In this document: positions 35,581 to 64,000 of the stretch, piece after piece
Position numbering within the stretch: the first letter of the stretch is position 1
How the letters are laid out: every line of letters starts with the position of its first letter
The notes under the pieces: generated by a model
Told to the model about the DNA's origin: nothing
The model's database searches: none
What the model saw: the letters and a program-made list of their open reading frames with translations, nothing else
Assembly (NCBI GenBank): GCA_949752795.1
Contig: OX457056.1
Location: 201,997,654-202,061,653 of the forward strand
Direction: 5' to 3'
Source: Hyperoodon ampullatus
Lineage: Eukaryota > Chordata > Mammalia > Artiodactyla > Ziphiidae
Length of the DNA stretch: 64,000 nucleotides
Position numbers and translations under genes: made by a program

Positions 35581-36505
35581 CCAACCTTCAAGATGGGGTA
35601 GAAACAGCCCCCGCCCGACCTAGATCCCAGACGTCTGTGAGACATTGAGTCAGTCACCTCCCATTTCTGGTCCCGTTTCCTCACGTGTAAAATGGGGTAA
35701 CGTGGTAGATAAAATCTAAATCCCTCCCAGGTCTCACATGCTCATTATGAGGCAAGAAGACAGAGAATCTGACCCTTTGGACTGCAGAGGCCCCACTGCT
35801 CAGGAACTGCATAACCCTTCCAGAAACACCCCCTGCAGGCCTTCGAAAGGGCCTTAACAAGAAAAGCAGTACAGCCACACAGCACAGCCAAGGTGCTTAG
35901 TGTAAGAGGCCCAGCCACCCGGCTGGGCTGGGCTGTAGGGAAGTGGCCACTGCTGTTGGCCAGAGACTATGGGCGCCTGTGAGGCCCCACAGACTAGAAT
36001 GGGTCCCCCCTGGAATCTGCACAGGGCAAGATAGCCTACACCTTGTCGGTGGGGAAGTGGGGCAAAGACCAGGTCCCCTCCCCCCACCTCTCAACTAGAG
36101 CCATCTCCCAAATCCATCCTGTCTGACCCCAGTCTCAGCCTCTGGGTACCCAAAAGGGCCTTCTCGGCCTCTTCCAGCCCCTCCCACCCAGACCTAGCTG
36201 GACAGGGGTAGTTGATCCTAGCATCCCGGACCCTCTGGGCTGTTCCTGCCCAGGGAGGGGCCAAGGGTCTCAGGAGTCTCTCATCTGGGAGTCCCAATCA
36301 ATCACCCCACATTCCCCACCCCAGCTCCCCCCACAGTAACAGAGGCCTCTCTTCCAGGCTCCCCTCCAGCCCTCCCAGGCTCTACTTTCTGCTCTGCAGG
36401 CAAGCTCCCCTGCAGGGGTCACCACCCGCCAGGCTTCCACCAAGGCCTGGCAGAGAGGCTGGAAGGAGACCCTCCCCAGCTCCATCCAAGCGCGGGAACT
36501 GGGTA
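35581..36505. other. Intergenic, part 6
   Basis: A short MIR-like tail lies at 35640-35710. No gene is supported. Confidence 0.45.
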
Positions 36506-36509
36506 GGAG

Positions 36510-36800
36510 GCGGGGAAATGAATATTAATTTATCATGATTAAGCAAATCTGGCAGGGAGAGCAGATTCCGGATGAGGCTAAAAAGATGAATTTCAGCAAT
36601 AAAATTAAATAAGGACGGACGGGCGGCCCCTCCTCCCTCCCGCTTTGCTGATCTCTCTCTTTCTTACAATTTATGAGGCCAATTATGAAGATGAGGTTGG
36701 AAGTTCCTGGAACTTCACTAAATGCAAACGGCGGTCCCTGCTGTTCCCATCAAATTAATTAACCGCACGCTATTGATGGCCGCTCAAGGCTGACGCAGGC
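36510..36800. promoter_or_regulatory. Strong candidate developmental enhancer (AT-rich, LHX/homeobox sites)
   Basis: A sharply AT-rich island in GC-rich DNA contains atgaatattaatttatcatg, caataaaattaaataagg, caattatgaagatg and the LHX-type palindrome aaattaattaacc near 36750-36763. The density of intact TAAT cores and the position between BTRC and POLL, within the FGF8 control domain known from mouse work, suggest an enhancer. No assay evidence is available here. Confidence 0.5.
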
Positions 36801-38430
36801 GGCCGGCCCTGCGGCCGCCTCCAGGACACGAGGACTCAGAGTCCGCAGCCCATTGGGCCTCCACCACCTTCTGCAGTCCCTGCCCAGCACCACAGGGGAC
36901 TCCAAGGACTCCCCTTCCAGCCCCAGGCCCTGCCTGAGCCCTTGATGACCCTGGGGCATGCACACCGAGGTCTAGATTGGCAGACACACTGACACACACC
37001 CAGGATGTCCACACACGTGTGTAGATGCAAAATCATGAACCCGCAGCACACAAACACAGGGCCAGGGATGTACTTTAGGCACACAGGCAAATGCCCATGC
37101 AGTCAGACACAGGCACAGTGGCAGCTGAGCTGAGGGAACCGGAGCCTGGTGGGTGAGGACAGCAGGGCTCAGGGAGTCTCGCTGTGGGAGGAACATAATG
37201 TCTGGGGCCATGGGCCAGCTCCATCAGCGCCAGGCCCGGGTCCAACAGAGCGAAGGGTCAGACAGGTTCTGAGCAGTGGCCCACTGCCTGGTGCCCGTAC
37301 TGCCCTCCCATGGCATTCTCAGAGCCCTGCCCACAGTCCCTCCACTGCTGGGTCCTCTCCTCACCACTGGGACATTTTTCAGTAGTGTTCCCTCTAGGTA
37401 TTTCACTAGGGCTCAGCTTCTGCACTGACCTCCAGTGTGGGGGACCAAGGCTTGCAGAGCCCCTGGTTCAGACTATGGGGATGAGGCCTGGCCCAGAATC
37501 TCAGGCCAGTTTGGGGACTTCAGCCCTGAGGTTTCCCCTGTTCCAGAGCTCAGAAGCAGGGCTGCCCAGTGGCTCAGGCGTTCTGGAAAACTATCTGGCT
37601 GGTGTCCGGACTGAAGGGCAGAGTCGACAGAGGACCAAAGGCCTGGGGGCTGAGCCCATTCTAGGCCTGGTGCAGCTGGTGTCTGCAGCGTATGGGTAGC
37701 AGCAAGTGCCCCAACAGCTGTAGCTGCCATGTGAGGTTGATCTCTGGGATGGTGAGGAGGGCCTGGAAAGGGGGTCTTTCCTGTTGGGGAAGTGAAGAGA
37801 GGAAATGATGTCTTCTCCAAGCTGTCATTCCTAGTCCTGGCAAGAAGCATCCCATTCTGTTTAAAGGGACAGGAACTCATAACCCTCTTGTGGAGAAGCA
37901 GGACAAAGGGCCTGGGTTTCCCATTCCCAGCCCTTGGGTCCTGGAGGGCAGGACATGGCTGGGCCTGTCCACCTTGCAGCACCCACTCCAGGCCTGGGAA
38001 ACCCTGGCCCTGTGCCCACACCTGCTCCCCCAGGAGCAGCCAGAAGCCAGGAGGAAAGTTTGGCCTGGTCTCGTTCCCCTTTCAGTGCAAGTCTTGGGCC
38101 AATGTTATCAATCCAGGCCCTGGGAAAAGATGAGGCTCCCGGGTTGGCAGGGCTGGGGCTGCGTAGCCTGGAGAGGATTGTACCTTAGGCACAAAGTGCA
38201 GGGGGAAACGGGGAGGCTCCGACTGAGCACGGGGCAGCCAGTCCATGAGGACTGGGCTCCCGGCTTTGCCTACCACCTGCCCCTCCCCTACTGCAGCCAT
38301 ATAAGGAGGCCCCTCCCTTTCCCCACACCCCACTGCACTTCCAGGGACATCCTCCACCTCACAGCAGGGCCTGCTCACACCCACCATCCCTCTGCTCACT
38401 TTGTACAGGGAAAGAACAAGACACACCCTG
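36801..38430. other. Intergenic, part 7
   Basis: GC-rich. A CA-rich patch lies at 36985-37100. No gene is supported. Confidence 0.5.
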
Positions 38431-38434
38431 TCTG

Positions 38435-38925
38435 TTGGTCCTCTATCGCTGCAGTAACAAATTTCCATACACTTAGTGGCTTAAAACAACGCAGTTATTA
38501 CTAAACAGTTCTATTGTTTAGAAGCCTGACACAGGTCTCCCTGGAATAAAACTGAGGTGTTGGCAGGGCTGCGTTCTGTTACAGAGGCTCTAGAGTAGAA
38601 TCTGTTTCCTCGCCTCTTCCGGTTTCTAGAGGATGCCCACATTCCTTGGCTGGTAGTCCCCTTTCTCTGTCTTCAAAGGCAGAAACATCACATCTCTCTA
38701 ACCTTCTTTTGTCACCTCTCTCTCTGATTGTAACCGGGAAAAGTTCCCCACTTTTAAGGACTCATGATTAGATGGGGCCCACTGGCTAATCTCATCTCAA
38801 AATCCTTAACTTTAATCACATCTGCAATGTCCCTTTCTTACCAAGTAGGGTAACATATTCACAGGTTCCAGGGATTAGGCTGTGGACATCTTTGGGAGAC
38901 TGTTACCCTGCCCACCACACCTGTG
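38435..38925 (-). repeat. Ancient interspersed repeat, possibly LTR-derived, copy 2
   Basis: Related to 34995-35580. Shared motifs are gctgcagtaacaaat, aactgaggtgttggcagggc, ggtaacatattcacagg and cctgcccaccacac. Confidence 0.5.
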
Positions 38926-40966
38926 GTCTGGCCAGAGACCACTGTGGCTCAGGGAGAGAGTGACGATGAGCTGAGCTAGGGGCAGGAAGTAGGCCTGTGG
39001 GGCCCTTCCTCTTTGTTAGGACCAGGTGGTGAGTGGGTGGTAGTTTTGGGGGGGCTCAGTTGCTAGATAGGAGGCCGATTCCCACCAGGGCTTCAAAATT
39101 CAGCCTCCCTTTTAGCAGGATGGGGCACTGGGTTGAAAGCCCACCCAGGAACCAGGCTCAGCTCTCAAGTGGCTGGGGAACCCCCCAACACACCCTTTGC
39201 TTAGTTTGGACTCAGAGGACTGTCCCCTCTGCCAAGCTGGGCAGCCTTCTCAAGACACAGAATCCCTCCACTAGCTCTTCTCCCGGGCTCCTGTGCCACA
39301 TTGAGCAGCCCAGAGGACACCACCCGCAGGATGGGTGTCTCTGGAGGGTGTGGGCACTCTCCTTTTTAACCCATGATTTCCTGTTGCCCTTGCCAGGACG
39401 TGGGACCAGGAATTTGTACCGTTTGAAGGTGGTCTCCAGAATTCTGAGTCTCCTGGTGGGGGTGGGGGGGGTCCTTTCCCTCCTTCCCACAAGAGATGGC
39501 AGGAAAGGGGGCCAGGGCTTGGTACCAGATCCAGAAGTCAGCACTATCCCTCCCTATGGTTCTGAAGACTTCCTGTGTGTAGGGAGGGGTTAATTGGCCG
39601 AGTTATCCTGTGACCCACTGGTTCCCTCTTCTCCTAGCCCTGGAGGCCCTACTCCTCTGGGTCTGGAGACGCTGCTGAGCAGGCCGGGGCACTCAAGTGG
39701 GAAGCGAAAAGAGAGGAGCAGCAACGTCTGGACACGGACACCCCAGGCTTTGGGCTTCTGTCAACTCCACCCCTTACTGGGGATGGTGGCGGGCACAGAG
39801 GGCCCAGTTGAGTAGACTAGCAGAGCTCCTAAGGGGGGCTGAAAGCAGCCCTAACACCTGGGGGGCCCAGAGATGTCCCAGCTCCTCTTTCCACTCCAGG
39901 CCCGGGGCAGCCACACCTCCCTGGGAGCAGAAGCTCCGAGGAGAGGCTCGCCCCTCACGAAAGCTTCTGGCCCTTTGATGTGGCTTCTCTGGTGCTGAGC
40001 TGTGAAAGGGGGCCTCCAGACTCCCACGGCTTTTGATTCCTTCCCTGGCATGACCCATGCAGGCAAGGCCCCACGGCTTGGACTTCAAGGTTCTGAACTA
40101 GAGTTGAGGGGCCCATTCTAAGGTTGCTGGGATCTCCTGACTGAGACCAGGCCAACAAAGGCCAGCTCTGGGACTCTGCAAGTTACCAACAGATGCGGGA
40201 CTCGGCACCCGCCCCCTCCCTGCCGCACAGCCGGCACACTCAGGTGGAGCCCATCTCTGAGGCCGGGCTCCTTGGTGCTCCTCCCACGCAGCCGCCTTCT
40301 CCTGCCTCTGAGATTCTCTATATTGTTCTTGCTGTGCCCAGACCGTCCCAGTGCTCCTCTGCCCTTACCAGATGCTTCCTGTCCCACAAGGGCCAGTCTG
40401 CGAAACCATCCTGATGCCACTAGCTGGACCCTCCTAGCTGCTCTATCAAACTAAGCCCCTCAGCTTGACTTTCAGTCCTCTACCAGCCTGGCCTTCTCCC
40501 GACACCCAGCACATAGCATCTCCTCTAAAGCAGGTTCCTTAGTTGTCCCCAAACAGAGCTGCTTACCCGTCTCAAATAGGCTATTTCCTGCCAGGCTGCC
40601 CCTCGCCTCCTCCAGGCAGCCTTCCCTGACTGCCTCAGCCCCATCAGTGTCTCACAGGTCACCATTTAGTTCTTCCTAATGAGCCTTGCCACCTTTGTTC
40701 ATGTCCTCAGATAACCTGTTCTAGGGCAGGGTCCACAGGATATGCTGATGGGTAGACAGGTGTTCCTAATTCCCGACTCCATGAATTCTCCCTTTTAATG
40801 TCCACCCCTGCCCCCTTCTGAGTTGTTCAGAAGCTGACTCAGGCCCGGCCTGTTTGGAGAACAGTTAACTGGCCTCTCTGGGTTCCCATTCACCTCCTAT
40901 CTCTGTCCCCACCCGGGAGAAGAAAGGCAGGCAGAGGCTGCAGCAGCTCACAGACACACCAGGCAG
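38926..40966. other. Intergenic, downstream of POLL
   Basis: No gene or clear repeat is recognised. The POLL transcript should end at its right border. Confidence 0.5.
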
Positions 40967-40967
40967 G

Positions 40968-41497
40968 TTGAATGTCAAGTGCACTTTACTGGGTCCCTGG
41001 GCCTTCCAATGCTATCCTCATCGCGCCTGGGGTGCCCCTTCCCTACACAGCCAGCTGCACAGGAAGTGGGGTGGGCGGAGGGAGCACACGTGGAGTGGCT
41101 CATTCTCCTGCTCTGAAGGGTCTTGGGTAATGTTGGGCCTCAGCTGTGCGCCTCTCCCCTGCAGCCCCCATCCCATGCTAGACCCTCCTTGGGGTAGAGA
41201 AGGGGGATGCCTGGGCCTTCAGCACAGGAAGCTGGCCTCAAACCAGGCACCAGTTCCTGCTTAAAATGGGGCAGGGGGCCATGTGCGAAACTCTCCCAGG
41301 GGCGATGGTGAGGCAGAAGGGGCAGCACCCTGTTCCTGTCAGGGAGAGGGCTGGGTAGCCCTGGGAGCCAGGCTGGCCTTTTCCATCAGGCCCAGAGGAG
41401 CTGTTGGTTGAAAGAGTGAGGTTCAGCCAGCTGAGGCTGGAGGAATGGCCAGGAGGGGCAGCCGGTCCAGCTTGGCAACCCCTCCCCCAGCCGTGGG
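40968..41497 (-). other. POLL: POLL 3' UTR
   Basis: It follows the TGA at 41500-41498. A variant poly(A) hexamer AGTAAA (minus strand, 40989-40984) is followed by cttgacattcaa, which suggests cleavage near 40968. Confidence 0.6.
40984..40989 (-). terminator. POLL: Likely POLL poly(A) signal AGTAAA
   Basis: A non-canonical but used hexamer class. No AATAAA was noticed between it and the stop codon on the minus strand. Confidence 0.5.
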
Positions 41498-48480
<6,983 letters not shown>

Positions 48481-48684
48481 TGAGGTATGGCTGGAGCCTG
48501 GCCTTTCTGTTGGAGGGTTGATCAGGGCAGCTGTCATATGGAAACCCAGAACTGAGGCCCCCCAACCCCTTTGACTATGAAGGTGGGGTCTCCATTGACC
48601 AGGCCTTGGGGACAGTAGCCAAGTTCCCAGGAGTCTCCCAAAACCCAACTGAACTTGGGTGGTTTAGCCTAGCTCTACACTCAC

Positions 48685-48703
48685 CACTTTCAAAGTCAGA
48701 GTA
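48685..48703 (-). other. POLL: Possible 19-nt alternative 5' UTR exon of POLL
   Basis: On the minus strand a cttattttccccag acceptor and a GTG/gtgagtgt donor flank only 19 nt, between exons 1 and 2. Seen in sequence; use is unproven. Confidence 0.3.
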
Positions 48704-49358
48704 CTGGGGAAAATAAGGGGAAGAGTGGAACTATTAGGGGAACTTTTGATGGGTACCAAACGATATCATTCCTCAGGGAGTTGCTCTGAAGATTAAGTGT
48801 GCAGTGTCTGCTCCTGCTGCATCCCACTTCCAAAAGGCTTTACCAAAACGAGATGCCAGGCTAGGAATGGAGCTCCATCTTTAGGAAGGACTTGGGCTCC
48901 CAAAATGAGTGGAAACTGGTGGGGACCTGTATATAATCTTTCTCTACCCCCATCACACACCCACAGAGGAAAACCGGGGTAGGGGGATGGCAGGTGGAGA
49001 TTAGGAGGCGGGGTGGGGGAACGCCCTGCACCTGCCCTGGTCTCGGACCTCTCAGCACGGGGGGCGCGCAGGCCCGCAGCTGCAGGGAGATGCACGACTG
49101 CAGCAGGTGTGGGGCTCCTTCCCGGATTGGGGGAGTCTCGGCCTCACAGCTGGGGGTGAAGAAGACGCTGGCAGGTGTGAGGCACCCGCCGCGAACGCAG
49201 CTGGCGCGCTCCCGGGACTCCCAGCTGGGGACCAGGCGAGGGCTGGACTGTCTGGATCCTTCCCTGAGGGCTCCTCCCCACTCCCCAGGTTCGGTGCCGG
49301 ATGGGGTCAACTTCAGGCCGGACGGGTCACCGGGGGTGGGCAGGAGTAAATTACTTAC

Positions 49359-49430
49359 CAGAGCAGCCAATGAGAGCAGACGAGGGGCGTGAGGGGTTGC
49401 GGGGTGGGAACAAGCAAATGTCCAGAACTT
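49359..49430 (-). other. POLL: POLL non-coding exon 1 (5' limit approximate)
   Basis: The donor CTCTG/gtaagtaa at 49359/49358 is near-perfect and faces the exon 2 acceptor. The transcription start is unknown, probably within the CpG island near 49400-49430. Confidence 0.65.
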
Positions 49431-49509
49431 CTTCCGGGTCATCCGGAAGTGACCGTAGGCGGAACGGTTGCCGTGGCAGCGGCCGGGCACGCGGCTGGGC
49501 TGAGTGAAG

Positions 49510-49520
<11 letters not shown>
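49359..49520. promoter_or_regulatory. Bidirectional POLL/DPCD promoter
   Basis: A CpG-rich interval between divergent first exons. Visible sites are: a CCAAT at 49367-49371; an inverted pair of ETS sites, CTTCCGG-gtcat-CCGGAAG, at 49431-49449; an RFX X-box-like GTTGCC-GT-GGCAGC at 49467-49480; and a YY1-like AAGATGGCGG at 49508-49517 spanning the DPCD ATG. No TATA box. The arrangement fits a ubiquitously used head-to-head promoter. Confidence 0.8.
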
Positions 49521-62000
<12,480 letters not shown>

Positions 62001-64000
62001 TGGTGGGCACCTGCCTGCTTGTGTATGAGCAAGGTGGGGGTGGGGTTTGACCTGAGGTTAGGGCTCAGATGGCTCCCCACCTCAGAGGGCAGAGAAGCCT
62101 GCTGTCCAGCTCTGAGGGAGGCAGGAGGGCTTCACTAAAGCCCTGTAGTAGGTGCTAAAAGCTGCAGGGCTTTCTCTCTGCAGGACCAGCTTGAATATTG
62201 TAATCAGTTCCACCAGGGCAGGGAAATTTGAACAATGAGTATCTGGCCCAGTACTTGGCACAGACTGGGGCTCAATAAATATTTGTTGGATGAATGAGGA
62301 TGAGGGAATCACCCGGCCATTGCCTTGTGATCTTAAGTGGTTCTACTGTAAGGTTATTGTGCCTTGACCTCTGGCTGGATCCAGTCCATGATGAACTTGG
62401 CCTGGTAACATCACTGTTGGAGCTGGCAGGGAGCCATGACCTGGAAGGTGCACCTGTCTGAGGTGGCAGTTACCGAACTTTAAAGTACTGGTCTGGGAGC
62501 AGCAAACCTATCCCTCCCTGAACTGAGGGACAGTGAGCCGGTGCTTTGGCCTCTTGGAAGTCTCTTGCATGAAGTCTCTTGCATTATGTTTCAAAGGGGT
62601 TACGAGACTTCCTTTTGCTCCTCTTCTCATGGTCTGCTAGGGGAAGGCAAAATGTGGGGTTGAGGGGACAGAGGTGACCAAAGTGGAGATCTAATCCTGG
62701 CAGGGCTGCTTCTGGGCTGATCATCTTGGAAATGCATTGAGCTCGTTTGGGTTTCTAGAGCTCGGACTGATCACAGGTGAAAAGAGCCCTGTGATGACTC
62801 GGTCGTGACCTGAGTCAGAGGGATTGCAGAATAGGACCGACTCCCATGAAATAGATTTGGGGCATTGAGATGGGAGGTTTTATGAGTTACTGGTCCATAG
62901 ACTGTGAAGCCACCCAACATGTCTCATGGGGTGCTAAGCTTAGGCCAGAGGTGTCCCCATCCATCCACTGGTTTACAAGCAGTAAGGAGGACCCAGCTAT
63001 TTGTCCATCTCCTCAGGTGGTGTGGTGCCAGCCTCCCGTCCCATCTCCCTCAAGGTCCATGATGCCCATGGGGAAGCAGCGTGCCTCCCAGGCTCCCCTG
63101 GTGCAGCCCTGGGTTCTGCCCTCCTCTGTGACCCCCACACCCTCTCACTTTGGCAGGGTTAAGTGGTGGGGAAGGGGTAGAGATGAATGAATTAATTTCA
63201 GGATTATTGCTGTACACGCAGCCAGCAGCCCCTGAAGTGGGCCTTGTCTATAAATACAAAGTCATAATAATAAGGATTTGCATTTATAAAGCACTTTGAA
63301 GCCCTCAGATAAAAGACAGTTTATTCCTGTTATTGTTCTCATCATTAACAGGAGTCAGTGCCTAAAGTGGAATTTAGCAATTTCAGACAACAGAGAAATT
63401 GCCTTTAGGAAAACAAACTCCATGCTTCAGCAAACATTCCCAGGCGTAAGAGGCCCTGGGTCCAAACTAGGAACAAAAGTGCTTCTGATAGCACTTGAAT
63501 CTGCAGCCCAGCAGTTTGTGGAGCTGGCTGCTGCCTCCCTTTTGTCCCCCAGAGGTCACTGTCGAATACGGATATCCAGCAGAAATGTGATTACCAGGGA
63601 GTGAGAAAAGAGAGGCTAGCTAGCTCACCAAAAAATTCATCTGCAGGCAGATCCTCTGGGTCCCATCTCCTGTGCGTATTCAGCCATAGGTGGCGCTCTT
63701 GGCCAGGCGCTCCGTGGCCAGAGGCCCACTCCGGCGCCCAGGGCAGGGAGAGACCTCTTTGAATTGATGGGTAAGGCCAGGTGGGATGGGAGTAGTGCCC
63801 CAAAGGGAGCAGGGCCAGGATTGGATTCCCAAAGAGGGGAGAGGAGTATGTGAGTGCCCACGTCAGAGCCTACAATGAGATCTCAGGTTCAGTGGCCCAG
63901 CCTGGCTCAGCACAGCCTTCCTCAGGATCCTCTGCTGGGAGGAAGGTGAGAGAGGCTGCTAAACCCCTAACAGGCTCTTCCTGAGCCTAGTGGCATTTTC
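62001..64000 (+). other. DPCD: DPCD intron 4 (partial) to window end
   Basis: No DPCD exon 5 is recognised. An L2-like tail lies at about 62210-62310, and a tataaagcactttgaa-type ancient-repeat piece at 63270-63310. The remaining sequence holds nothing I can support. Confidence 0.6.
62165..62186 (+). ncRNA. Sequence resembling mature miR-3158-3p (probably not a functional hairpin here)
   Basis: cagggctttctctctgcagg and the following ac match the recalled human miR-3158-3p at 20 of 22 positions, and the human locus lies in DPCD. The long complementary 5' arm of the human precursor is not seen. Only a 12-bp stem (62137-62148 with 62162-62173) can form. Confidence 0.3.

Overview
The window is mammalian nuclear DNA, most likely from a whale or dolphin. 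It holds several copies of the tRNA-derived CHR-2 and CHR-1 SINEs typical of cetaceans and hippos, plus a mariner-derived mini-hairpin known from cetartiodactyls. No ruminant BovB or Bov-tA block was seen. The species call is inference from repeats. The gene order BTRC > POLL < DPCD > matches human 10q24.32, inside the FGF8/LBX1 regulatory neighbourhood that is duplicated in split-hand/foot malformation 3.

Layout. From 1 to about 20.84 kb, on the plus strand, lies the 3' half of BTRC (beta-TrCP1, the WD40 substrate receptor of an SCF ubiquitin ligase). Eight coding exons at 354-14098 encode the last 357 residues. A 31-nt untranslated stub follows, then an intron within the 3' UTR, then a long terminal 3' UTR exon from 16088. 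The introns carry CHR SINEs, nested SINEs and a head-to-head L1 composite. From about 20.84 to 40.97 kb is an intergenic interval with no supported protein gene. It has two or three orphan CpG-rich islands and several AT-rich, homeodomain-site-rich islands that look like regulatory elements. From 40.97 to about 49.43 kb, on the minus strand, is a complete POLL (DNA polymerase lambda), with eight coding exons giving 574 residues and all catalytic residues present. From 49.51 kb to the end, on the plus strand, is DPCD. Its first four coding exons are present and the window ends inside the next intron.

POLL and DPCD are divergent and share a short CpG-rich promoter with a palindromic pair of ETS sites, an RFX-type X-box next to the DPCD start (fitting for a cilia gene) and a YY1-like motif over the DPCD ATG.

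The main oddities are these. A young 5'-truncated L1 sits ten bases into the intron after DPCD exon 4, and its target-site duplication has copied the whole splice donor. A sequence matching the recalled miR-3158-3p lies in DPCD without its long palindromic partner arm. A degenerate telomere-like CTAACC tract lies in a POLL intron. A perfect 20-bp hairpin lies in DPCD intron 1. The POLL exon 6 donor is weak (GTCACA).
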